Below, one piece after another: positions 1 through 5,582 of a stretch of 6,974 nucleotides of DNA. The translations under genes were made by a program, and so were the position numbers. The notes beneath the pieces were generated by a model, which worked only from the letters and a program-made list of their open reading frames with translations, was not told the origin of the DNA and made no database searches. The stretch is taken from contig CAIQMJ010000639.1 in NCBI GenBank assembly GCA_903872875.1, positions 1 through 6,974 of the forward strand, read 5' to 3'. Numbering within the stretch: position 1 is the first letter of the stretch; every line of letters begins with the position of its first letter. The stretch comes from an uncultured Variovorax sp. GTDB lineage: Bacteria > Pseudomonadota > Gammaproteobacteria > Burkholderiales > Burkholderiaceae_C.

Positions 1-1
1 G

Positions 2-214
2 GAAGCCGGCGGCACGCTGCAGATCGAAGAGCGCACCGGCGGCGGCACCGACGCGGCCTATGCCGCGCTGTCGGGCAAGCCGGTGATCGAAAGCCTGGGC
101 CTGCCGGGCTTCGGCTACCACAGCGACAAGGCCGAATACGTGATGGTCGATGCGATTCCGCGCCGCCTGTACATGGCGACCCGGATGATCATGGACCTGG
201 GCGCCGGCAAGTAA
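2..214 (+). CDS. M20-family metallopeptidase (glutamate carboxypeptidase-like), C-terminal end
   Basis: Only the last 70 residues are present; the gene enters from the left edge and stops at TAA 212-214. The fragment reads like the C-terminus of M20/M25/M40 zinc hydrolases of the carboxypeptidase G2 type. It has a GGGTDAAYAAL stretch (fragment residues 13-23), a GLPGFGYHSDKAEYV segment (33-47) and a closing RRLYMATRMIMDL helix (54-66). The His in GYHS (residue 40) matches the conserved C-terminal zinc-ligand histidine of the family. Such enzymes hydrolyse C-terminal glutamate or similar acyl-amino acid bonds and are often exported, but the N-terminus lies outside the window, so location and substrate cannot be judged. 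The next gene starts 11 bp downstream on the same strand and probably shares the transcript. Family is fairly sure; substrate is unknown. Confidence 0.8.
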   Translation, partial: EAGGTLQIEERTGGGTDAAYAALSGKPVIESLGLPGFGYHSDKAEYVMVDAIPRRLYMATRMIMDLGAGK

Positions 215-225
215 GGGGCGGACCG

Positions 226-855
226 ATGATCGAGTCGCTCGACCAGCTCCGTGCGCTGTATGCGCCGCCCGGCGACCGCGCGTTGCGCAAGCAGCTCGCG
301 CAGCTCGACGTGCACTGCACCCGCTTCATCGAACTGTCGCCGTTCTGCGTGATCGCCAGCGCCGGGCCTGCGGGCCGGTTGATCGATGCCTCGCCGCGCG
401 GCGGCGAGCCCGGCTTTGCCAAGGTCACCGATCCGCGAACGCTGCTGCTGCCCGATTCAGGCGGCAACAACCGGCTCGACACGCTGGAGAACCTGCTGCG
501 CGATCCGCGCATCGGGCTGCTGTTCATGATCCCGGGCTTCGACGAGACGCTGCGGATCAACGGCTCGGCGCGGCTGCGCGACGAGCCCGAATTCGCCGAG
601 CACTTCGCGCAGGAGCGCCAGCGGCCGAAGGTGGTGATCGAGGTCCGCGTGGAAGAGGCCTACCTGCACTGCGCCAAGGCCTTCATGCGCTCGCGGCTGT
701 GGGAGCCCGGCAGCTGGTCGGAGCGCGCGCTGCTGCCGTCCATGAACCAGATGATCCACGACCAGGTCGGCCTCGGCGCCGCCACCGAGACGCAGGCCGA
801 GACCGTGGCGCGCTTCCGGAAGCTGATCGCCGAAGAGCAGTCGCCCGCCAGATAA
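226..855 (+). CDS. PPOX-class FMN-binding protein (pyridoxamine 5'-phosphate oxidase family, MSMEG_1061/DR_2398 type)
   Basis: This 209-residue protein resembles the split-barrel flavin family annotated as pyridoxamine 5'-phosphate oxidase family, MSMEG_1061 or DR_2398 subgroup. Recognisable blocks are SPFCVIAS (38-45, first barrel strand), DASPRGGEPGF (54-64), LPDSGGNNRLDTLENLL (75-91), IGLLFMIPG (96-104), TLRINGSARL (108-117) and HCAKAFMRSRLW (148-159). The length is typical of the subgroup. These proteins bind FMN or F420-like cofactors; the true substrate is generally not known, and real PdxH activity in vitamin B6 synthesis is unlikely because the sequence lacks PdxH architecture. The ATG at 226 follows AAGGGG at 213-218 with 7 bp spacing. 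That Shine-Dalgarno overlaps the TAA of the preceding peptidase gene, which suggests translational coupling. The acyl-CoA dehydrogenase gene follows after 33 bp. Confidence 0.85.
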   Translation: MIESLDQLRALYAPPGDRALRKQLAQLDVHCTRFIELSPFCVIASAGPAGRLIDASPRGGEPGFAKVTDPRTLLLPDSGGNNRLDTLENLLRDPRIGLLFMIPGFDETLRINGSARLRDEPEFAEHFAQERQRPKVVIEVRVEEAYLHCAKAFMRSRLWEPGSWSERALLPSMNQMIHDQVGLGAATETQAETVARFRKLIAEEQSPAR

Positions 856-888
856 CCGAAACCCCAAGAAGCCATCAGGAGACAAGAC

Positions 889-2019
889 ATGTTGCTCACC
901 CCCGACCAGGAAGCCATCCGCGATGCGGTGCGCGCTTTCGCCCAGGCCGAACTCTGGCCCCATGCGCCGATGTGGGACCGCGAGCATGCGTTCCCGAAAG
1001 CCGCGCACCAGGGCCTCGCGGCGCTCGGCGCCTATGGCATCTGCGTGCCCGAGGAAGACGGCGGCGCCGGCCTCGACTACCTGACGCTGGCGCTGGTGCT
1101 CGAAGAGATCGCGGCCGGCGACGGCGGCACCAGCACCGCGATCAGCGTGACCAACTGTCCGGTCAACGCGATCCTCATGCGCTACGGCAATGCGCAGCAG
1201 AAGAAGCAATGGCTCTGGCCGCTCGCGCAGGGCCAGATGCTCGGCGCCTTCTGCCTGACCGAGCCGCAGGCCGGCAGCGACGCGTCGAGCCTGCGCACCA
1301 CCGCCCGGCGCGAGGGGGACGCCTACGTGATCGACGGCGTCAAGCAGTTCATCACCAGCGGCAAGAACGGCCAGGTCGCGATCGTCATCGCGGTGACCGA
1401 CAAGGGCGCCGGCAAGCGCGGCATGAGTGCCTTCATCGTGCCGACCGACACGCCGGGCTACACCGTCGCGCGGCTGGAGGACAAGCTGGGCCAGCATTCG
1501 AGCGACACCGCGCAGATCAACTTCGACGGCTGCCGCGTTCCGGTCGAGAACCTGATCGGCGCCGAAGGCGAGGGCTACAAGATCGCACTCGGTGCGCTCG
1601 AAGGCGGCCGCATCGGCATCGCCGCGCAGAGCGTGGGCATGGCCCGCAGCGCGTTCGAGGTGGCGGTGGCCTACGCCAAGGAGCGGCAGGCCTTCGGCGG
1701 CAGCATCTTCGACCTGCAGGCGGTCGGCTTCCGGCTGGCCGATTGCGCGACGCAGCTCGAAGCCGCGCGCCAGCTGATCTGGCATGCCGCTGCGCTGCGC
1801 GACGCCGGCCGGCCTTGCCTGAAGGAAGCCGCGATGGCCAAGCTGTTGGCCAGCGAGATGGCCGAGCGGGTCTGCAGCGCCGCCATCCAGACGCTCGGCG
1901 GCTACGGCTACGTGAACGACTTCCCGCTGGAACGGATCTACCGCGACGTGCGCGTCTGCCAGATCTACGAAGGCACCTCGGACGTGCAGAAGCTGCTGAT
2001 CCAGCGCGCGCTGGCCTGA
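889..2019 (+). CDS. Acyl-CoA dehydrogenase (FAD-dependent, short/medium-chain type)
   Basis: A complete 376-residue acyl-CoA dehydrogenase, which introduces a trans-2 double bond into an acyl-CoA and passes electrons to electron-transfer flavoprotein. It has the N-terminal helical domain (about 1-115), the middle beta domain opening with the family signature CLTEPQAGSD (122-131), and the C-terminal helical domain with RQAFGGSIFDLQ. The second signature is QTLGGYGY (334-341), followed by QIYEGTSDVQ. Glu361 in YEGTSD is at the position of the catalytic base of short- and medium-chain enzymes (the short-chain enzyme motif is YEGTSE). The alternative isovaleryl/long-chain position, near LEGGRIG, does not look like the base. 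Chain length and branching preference cannot be read from sequence. AGGAGA at 877-882 gives a strong ribosome binding site for the ATG at 889. It is the last gene of the run that begins with the peptidase. Confidence 0.95.
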   Translation: MLLTPDQEAIRDAVRAFAQAELWPHAPMWDREHAFPKAAHQGLAALGAYGICVPEEDGGAGLDYLTLALVLEEIAAGDGGTSTAISVTNCPVNAILMRYGNAQQKKQWLWPLAQGQMLGAFCLTEPQAGSDASSLRTTARREGDAYVIDGVKQFITSGKNGQVAIVIAVTDKGAGKRGMSAFIVPTDTPGYTVARLEDKLGQHSSDTAQINFDGCRVPVENLIGAEGEGYKIALGALEGGRIGIAAQSVGMARSAFEVAVAYAKERQAFGGSIFDLQAVGFRLADCATQLEAARQLIWHAAALRDAGRPCLKEAAMAKLLASEMAERVCSAAIQTLGGYGYVNDFPLERIYRDVRVCQIYEGTSDVQKLLIQRALA

Positions 2020-2028
2020 CCGGCAACA

Positions 2029-2050
2029 CCGCAGGCGACTGCGGGTTTGT
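2029..2050 (+). terminator. Possible weak intrinsic terminator after the acyl-CoA dehydrogenase gene
   Basis: CCGCAG (2029-2034) and CTGCGG (2039-2044) form a perfect 6-bp stem around a GCGA (GNRA-type) tetraloop, 9 bp after the TGA of the dehydrogenase gene. Only GTTTGT follows, so the U-tract is poor. It may be a weak terminator or a 3'-end protecting hairpin. Confidence 0.4.
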
Positions 2051-2061
2051 ACGGGGGGCGG

Positions 2062-2069
2062 CACAATAC
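2062..2069 (+). promoter_or_regulatory. Possible -10 region upstream of ychJ-like gene
   Basis: CACAATAC in the otherwise GC-rich 77-bp gap resembles a sigma-70 -10 element and lies about 28 bp before the ATG at 2097. No good -35 is seen at the usual 16-18 bp spacing (position 39-44 of this stretch reads CTGCGG), so the assignment is weak. Together with the hairpin just upstream it suggests a separate transcription unit. Confidence 0.3.
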
Positions 2070-2096
2070 GCGCCGATCTCCCGTCTGCTTCTCCTC

Positions 2097-2522
2097 ATGT
2101 CCACTTCCTCCGCCAATCCGGCCCGCGTGCCTTGCCCCTGCGGCCGCCGCGACCGGCGTGAGCTGCCGCTCAATTACGCCCAATGCTGCGGCCGCTATCT
2201 GGACGATTTCGAGAAGACGCCGGCGCCCGATGCCGAATCGCTGATGCGCTCGCGCTACACCGCCTTCGTGCGCGAGCAGGGCGACTACCTGCTCGCCACC
2301 TGGCATGCCTCGCGTCGGCCGGCCTCGATCACGTTCGAGCCGGGCGTGAAGTGGCTCGGGTTGGACGTTCGCGCGCGCGCCGTGCTCGACGCCGAGCATG
2401 CGGAGGTCGAGTTCGTCGCGCGCCAGCGCAGCGCGGCCGGTGTGGCAACCCGCCTGCACGAACGCAGCCGCTTCGTGCGCGAGGACGAGCGCTGGTATTA
2501 CCTGGACGGCGACCTGCGCTGA
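2097..2522 (+). CDS. ychJ: YchJ family (UPF0225) protein with N-terminal SEC-C-type zinc motif
   Basis: A 141-residue protein of the YchJ/UPF0225 family. The N-terminus carries the SEC-C-like cysteine pattern PCPCG (12-16) with Cys30-Cys31 before GRYL, expected to bind zinc. The family hallmark AESLMRSRYTAFV follows at 46-58. The rest is an NTF2-like alpha+beta fold: YLLATWHASRRP (64-75), VEFVARQR (104-111) and LHERSRFVRED..RWYYLDGD (120-139). E. coli YchJ, as I recall it, has a second SEC-C motif at its C-terminus; this protein stops right after YYLDGDLR and has only the first. The biochemical role of the family is unknown. The ATG at 2097 is used because the cysteine motif begins 12 residues later. 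No Shine-Dalgarno is visible in the CT-rich leader, so translation may rely on a short or unstructured 5' end. It stands alone between two gaps. Confidence 0.88.
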   Translation: MSTSSANPARVPCPCGRRDRRELPLNYAQCCGRYLDDFEKTPAPDAESLMRSRYTAFVREQGDYLLATWHASRRPASITFEPGVKWLGLDVRARAVLDAEHAEVEFVARQRSAAGVATRLHERSRFVREDERWYYLDGDLR

Positions 2523-2557
2523 ACCCGCGTCGCCGCCCGTAGGCGAAGACGCCGAAT

Positions 2558-2576
2558 TGTCTCTTTGGCAGAGACA
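2558..2576. repeat. Perfect 7-bp inverted repeat (operator or RNA hairpin)
   Basis: TGTCTCT-TTGGC-AGAGACA is a perfect inverted repeat in the AT-richer part of the gap, about 135 bp before the DUF3047 start codon. It could be a dimeric regulator's operator near the putative promoter or an RNA hairpin. Sequence alone does not separate these. Confidence 0.5.
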
Positions 2577-2630
2577 GAGTGGTTCCTTTCGACGTATTTA
2601 TCTTCGGCCTCGCCGCCCTCACACTCCATG

Positions 2631-2654
2631 GGTCGGCGCCGCAGGCGCGCGACC
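2631..2654 (+). repeat. Strong GC-rich hairpin in the leader of the DUF3047 gene
   Basis: A 10-bp stem with a single bulged G (2649) and a GCA triloop, 55 bp before the ATG at 2710. The plus strand continues TCCGCC, so no intrinsic termination is expected. In a transcript starting near 2605 it would be part of the 5' leader. Confidence 0.45.
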
Positions 2655-2709
2655 TCCGCCCGAACCGGGCAGCCCGCACCGAACACAACAACCGATAGAC
2701 AGGCGCGCC

Positions 2710-3564
2710 ATGACATCTCGCACGACGACACGGACGATCTCCCGCTCGCGGCTGGCCGCATTCGCGCTGCCGCTCGCCGGCGCGGTGCTGGTCGCATTGG
2801 CGGCCGTGCTGGCCCTGGCGGCGCCCGAGGCGCGCGCCCAGGAGCGGCCGCTGCTCACGCCGTTCTCGAGCGCGCCGGGCGCCCAGCCGCCCGTACCGTG
2901 GCGCTTCACCACGCTGCCCCACAAGGAGCGGACGCATTTCGACATCGTCCAGCTGGACGGCCGCCAGGTGCTCAAGGTCGAGACCGACGGCGCCTACGGC
3001 AATCTCGTGCATCCCGTGATGGTGCCGCTGCAGTCCGACACCACGCTCGCCTGGCGCTGGCGCGTGGACGAGTTCGTGGCCGGTGCCGATCTGCGCAGCC
3101 GCTCGGGTGACGACGGCGCGGCCAAGGTCTGCGTCTTCTTCGACCTGCCGGTCGAGCGCCTGTCCTTCGGTGAGCGCGCCAAGCTCGCGCTGGCGCGCAA
3201 TGCCACCGGCGAGGACGTGCCGACCGAGACCCTTTGCTACGTCTGGGACCAGAAGGAGGCCAAGGGCACGTCGCTGCCCAGCGCCTTCACCCAGCGGATC
3301 CGGATGATCGTGATCGAGTCTGGCGCCGCCGCACCCGGCACCTGGCTGCCGGAGCGCCGCAACGTCCTGGCCGACTACCGGCGTGTCTTCGGCGACGAAG
3401 CCGGCGACACCATCCCCGACGTGGTGGCGGTGGCCGTCTCCGCGGATGCCGACAACACCCATGGCCACGGCCTGGCCTTTTTCTCCGACTTCGACCTGCG
3501 CCTGGGCGCAGCGGCCCACAATGCGAGCGCGCCCGCCCCGGCGCGCAGCCCATCGGCGGACTGA
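2710..3564 (+). CDS. Exported DUF3047 domain protein
   Basis: A 284-residue protein with a Sec signal peptide. Its N-terminus is rich in Arg, Ser and Thr (1-14), followed by a long hydrophobic stretch (15-38) and an ARA-QE cleavage site after residue 43. There is no lipobox, so the product should be periplasmic. The mature part carries the DUF3047 pattern: WRFTTLP (64-70), ETDGAYGNLVHP (91-102), LAWRWRVDEF (113-122), KVCVFFD (139-145), LCYVWD (175-180), RNVLADYRRVFG (217-228), and SADADNTHGHGLAFFSDFDL (244-263). The alternation of hydrophobic and aromatic residues suggests a beta-sandwich, but no catalytic site is known to me. A signal peptide supports the ATG at 2710; a short CAGG (2700-2703) precedes it by 6 bp. 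The VTT-rhodanese gene starts 21 bp after its stop, so the two are probably co-transcribed. Function unknown. Confidence 0.88.
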   Translation: MTSRTTTRTISRSRLAAFALPLAGAVLVALAAVLALAAPEARAQERPLLTPFSSAPGAQPPVPWRFTTLPHKERTHFDIVQLDGRQVLKVETDGAYGNLVHPVMVPLQSDTTLAWRWRVDEFVAGADLRSRSGDDGAAKVCVFFDLPVERLSFGERAKLALARNATGEDVPTETLCYVWDQKEAKGTSLPSAFTQRIRMIVIESGAAAPGTWLPERRNVLADYRRVFGDEAGDTIPDVVAVAVSADADNTHGHGLAFFSDFDLRLGAAAHNASAPAPARSPSAD

Positions 3565-3585
3565 GCGCCGCCCCGATTGCCTGTC

Positions 3586-4572
3586 ATGAACGACGTTCTC
3601 GAACTGCTTGCCCGTCAGGGTCCCGCCGTGGTGTTCTTCGCCACGCTCGCGGCGCGCATTGGCGCGCCCGTGCCGGCGGTGCCGTTCCTGATCGTGGCCG
3701 GCGGCCTGTCGGTCGGCGGGCAGGTGTCGTTCGCGGCGGTCGTGCTGGCGGCGGTGCTGGGCAACATCCTGGGCGACGGCGTCTGGTTCCTGGCCGGCCG
3801 GCGCTGGGGTTACCGCGTGATGCGCCTGCTGTGCCGCATCTCGCTGTCGGCCGACACCTGCGTCAAGCGCAGCGAGTCGATCCTCGGCCGCTGGGGCGGC
3901 CTGTCGCTGATCGCCGCCAAGTTCGTGCCGGGCGTGTCGGTGGTGGCACCGCCGATGGCCGGCGCGCTGGGCATGTCGAACCTTCGCTTCCTGGCCTACG
4001 AGACCGCGGCCGCGCTGATCTGGACGCTGGGCTTCCTGCTGGTCGGCCGCATCTTCCATGCCGCCATCAACGACGTGATCGCGGTGCTGTCGAACATCGG
4101 CCTCGGCGCGCTGGTCGTGTTCGCGGTCCTGCTGATCGCCTTCCTGGGCTGGCGCTACCGCCAGCGGCGCCTGGCGCTGCGTGCGGACGACATCGAGCAC
4201 ATGGACGTCGACACACTGCGCGCCGTGATCGGCAGTTCCGCTGCGCCGACGGTGATCGACGTGCGGCCCGCGTCGTCGGTGGCGATCGACGACCGGAAGA
4301 TCCCGGGTGCGATCAACATCGATTTCCGGCGGTTGCCCGGCGCGCTCGGTCCGATGGCCGACGGCCGCACGCTGGTGCTCTTCTGTGACTGTCCGAACGA
4401 CGAGTCGTCCATCGCGGCCGCGCGGGTGTTGCTGGCGGCCGGCCTGCCGCGCGTGCGCGTGCTGGCCGGCGGTCTCGAGGCCTGGGCAGTGGCCGAAGAG
4501 GCCGCCGCCGCTGCGGCGAGTGCAGACGACGATGCGCTGATCGTCGACGCACAGGTTCTGCGCGGCGCCTGA
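3586..4572 (+). CDS. VTT/DedA-family inner-membrane protein fused to a rhodanese domain
   Basis: A 328-residue two-domain protein. Residues about 10-190 form a DedA/VTT-type membrane domain with the re-entrant motif GAPVPAVPFLIVAGG (26-40), NILGDGVWFLAGRRWG (60-75) and AKFVPGVSVVAPPMAGALG (111-129), then transmembrane helices near 142-157 and 171-189. DedA proteins are implicated in membrane lipid (undecaprenyl phosphate or phospholipid) translocation and proton-motive-force maintenance. A basic linker (RYRQRRLALR, 190-199) leads to a cytoplasmic rhodanese domain (about 205-305): VIDVRP (223-228), KIPGAINIDF (238-247), LFCDCPNDESS (265-275) and LAGGLEAW (293-300). Cys267 sits at the active-site position and could carry a persulfide. 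The tail (305-328) is Ala/Asp-rich. ATG 3586 is preferred over TTG 3577; neither has a clear Shine-Dalgarno, consistent with coupling to the DUF3047 gene upstream. The fusion is known from other proteobacteria; its role is not established. Confidence 0.9.
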   Translation: MNDVLELLARQGPAVVFFATLAARIGAPVPAVPFLIVAGGLSVGGQVSFAAVVLAAVLGNILGDGVWFLAGRRWGYRVMRLLCRISLSADTCVKRSESILGRWGGLSLIAAKFVPGVSVVAPPMAGALGMSNLRFLAYETAAALIWTLGFLLVGRIFHAAINDVIAVLSNIGLGALVVFAVLLIAFLGWRYRQRRLALRADDIEHMDVDTLRAVIGSSAAPTVIDVRPASSVAIDDRKIPGAINIDFRRLPGALGPMADGRTLVLFCDCPNDESSIAAARVLLAAGLPRVRVLAGGLEAWAVAEEAAAAAASADDDALIVDAQVLRGA

Positions 4573-4593
4573 GCGCGCTGCCGCGCCGCCTGT
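4551..4593. repeat. Imperfect hairpin across the convergent gene junction
   Basis: ACAGG (4551-4555) and CCTGT (4589-4593) flank an inner stem of GCGCGGC (4560-4566) with GCCGCGC (4580-4586). The inner loop contains the TGA of the VTT-rhodanese gene. The structure spans most of the 27-bp gap before the stop of the converging lipoprotein gene. No U-tract follows on either strand, so it is at best a weak bidirectional terminator or pausing site. Confidence 0.35.
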
Positions 4594-4599
4594 CGCCTC

Positions 4600-5487
4600 C
4601 TACCTGATCGTCCGGCCGGTCGCGACGTCGGTCACGCTGCCGTCGACCAGACTCACGCGGTAGATCTCGCGCGTCACATTGCCCGCGAAGGCCAGTTCGA
4701 CGATCGACACGTCGCGGAAGGTCGTGTCGATGCCGTTCGGCAGCACGGTATTGAACTTCGCCGCCACCTGGTTCATCGAGGCCTGCAGCGCGGGCGTGAA
4801 GGGCGCCATGCTGTAGACCAGCGTGTTGTGCGGGTTGTGGGCGCGCAGTTCCTTGCCGTCCTTCACCACGTTCACGCCGCTCACGCCCATCGTCGCCACC
4901 AGTTCGCGGCCGGCCTCGGCCATCCTGGCGTAGACCGGGCCGGTGACGCGCGGCAGCGGGCCGTCGCGCAGTGGCGCCATGGCCGCGGTCGTGACGGTGT
5001 TGTAGGCCATCATGTTCTCGAAGCCCTGGCCGGTCTTGACGATGCCGAGGTCGAGCCACCACGGGCGGCCCGCGTCCTTGGCGGCCTCGGTCGTGTAGAA
5101 GTTCTTCAGCGTCAGCTGGATCGGTGCCGGCGGCTTGGGCAGCGCCTTGAGCATCTTCTGCGGCGTCGTCGGATCGGCGCTGTGGATGTGCACCACCGTC
5201 ACGTGCGGGATATTGAAGGTCTGCGCCTCGGCCTGCAGGCCCAGCCGCACCAGGTCCTGCCGCAGCGTGGGGTAGATGCGCGCGTCGAGCACGTCGTTCA
5301 CGTCCTTGGGCAGCTTGTAGACCACGCCGTAGGTGGTCTTGTGCGCGCGGAACTCGGCCTGGCCGAGCGAACTGTTGTCGATCGCCGGTGCGGACGCGGT
5401 GGCTGTGGAGGTCCCGGTCGTGCTGCAGGCGGCGAGCAGCGCGGTGGACAGGGCGACGACGGTCAGGGGCCAGAACTTGCGGATCAT
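4600..5487 (-). CDS. Outer-membrane-type lipoprotein, candidate 2H-phosphoesterase fold
   Basis: A 295-residue lipoprotein. The start is ATG 5485-5487: basic MIRK, a hydrophobic core (6-16) and lipobox LLAAC with Cys21 follow, and TGGAG (5497-5501) is a good Shine-Dalgarno 9 bp upstream. Ser22 at +2 predicts sorting to the outer membrane. A Ser/Thr/Ala-rich linker (22-40) leads into a domain from about 45. I do not recognise a named family. Two motifs stand out, PHVTVVHI (94-101) and PHNTLVYS (219-226). Each has the His-x-Thr-x form preceded by Pro that characterises 2H phosphoesterases (2'-5' RNA ligase/cyclic phosphodiesterase superfamily), where the two histidines lie on paired strands of one active site. 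The spacing, 125 residues, is on the long side. Other visible segments are RPWWLDLGIVKTG (141-153) and a C-terminal beta-rich part (255-295). The 2H assignment is inference. The gene lies downstream of eutC, separated by a terminator. Confidence 0.85.
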   Translation of the reverse strand: MIRKFWPLTVVALSTALLAACSTTGTSTATASAPAIDNSSLGQAEFRAHKTTYGVVYKLPKDVNDVLDARIYPTLRQDLVRLGLQAEAQTFNIPHVTVVHIHSADPTTPQKMLKALPKPPAPIQLTLKNFYTTEAAKDAGRPWWLDLGIVKTGQGFENMMAYNTVTTAAMAPLRDGPLPRVTGPVYARMAEAGRELVATMGVSGVNVVKDGKELRAHNPHNTLVYSMAPFTPALQASMNQVAAKFNTVLPNGIDTTFRDVSIVELAFAGNVTREIYRVSLVDGSVTDVATGRTIR

Positions 5488-5496
5488 GCGAGTGAA

Positions 5497-5501
5497 CTCC
5501 A
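5497..5501 (-). promoter_or_regulatory. Ribosome binding site of the lipoprotein gene
   Basis: TGGAG on the minus strand, 9 bp before the ATG at 5487. It decides the start: upstream in-frame codons would put about 41 residues, partly encoded by the terminator hairpin, in front of the signal peptide. Confidence 0.65.
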
Positions 5502-5508
5502 GTTGCGG

Positions 5509-5531
5509 AAAAACAGGTGGCGCGAGCCACC
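5509..5531 (-). terminator. Intrinsic terminator downstream of eutC
   Basis: On the minus strand GGTGGC-TCGC-GCCACC forms a perfect 6-bp GC-rich stem with a tetraloop, followed after TG by TTTTT. This is a textbook rho-independent terminator about 60 bp beyond the eutC stop. On the plus strand the hairpin is followed by GAAAAAG, so it works for the minus strand only. It ends the eut transcript, yet its T-run lies just 21 bp before the start codon of the lipoprotein gene. Confidence 0.8.
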
Positions 5532-5582
5532 GAAAAAGAACAGGCGCGGCTTGTGCCCGCGTCCGTCCGGAAAAAGGGGCCG

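Larger units (their letters stand above)
2523..2709 (+). other. 187-bp intergenic region with several inverted repeats
   Basis: No credible gene is seen here. Four potential hairpins lie in a row on the plus strand. TCGCC (2530-2534) pairs with GGCGA (2542-2546). TGTCTCT (2558-2564) pairs with AGAGACA (2570-2576) around TTGGC. GGTCG-GCGCC (2631-2640) pairs with GGCGC-(G)-CGACC (2644-2654), 10 bp with one bulged G and a GCA loop. GCCCG (2658-2662) pairs with CGGGC (2666-2670). None is followed by a U-tract, so they are not standard terminators. The stretch around 2555-2605 is clearly less GC-rich than its surroundings and contains TATTTA (2595-2600), a possible -10 element without a convincing -35. 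It probably holds the promoter and leader of the DUF3047 gene. Confidence 0.5.

Noticed and set aside
457..2064. 535-codon open frame on the minus strand opposite the acyl-CoA dehydrogenase gene
   Set aside because: It lies antisense to an unmistakable acyl-CoA dehydrogenase and part of the PPOX gene, and its translation is rich in Arg, Ala, Gly and His without any recognisable fold. Long antisense frames are expected opposite genes with strong third-position G/C.
699..2096. Plus-strand open frame in another frame over the acyl-CoA dehydrogenase, continuous with the YchJ frame
   Set aside because: Only the part from 2097 has the YchJ family features; the upstream part is Arg/Ala-rich shadow translation of the dehydrogenase gene.
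2565..3110. Small plus-strand frame starting at TTG 2565 in the gap
   Set aside because: It starts inside the inverted repeat loop, has no ribosome binding site, and soon runs into low-complexity sequence overlapping the DUF3047 gene.
2329..4200. 623-codon open frame on the minus strand opposite the DUF3047 and VTT genes
   Set aside because: Low-complexity Arg/Gly/Ala/His/Gln composition, no motif, and it crosses three real genes and the intergenic gap. It is a composition artefact.
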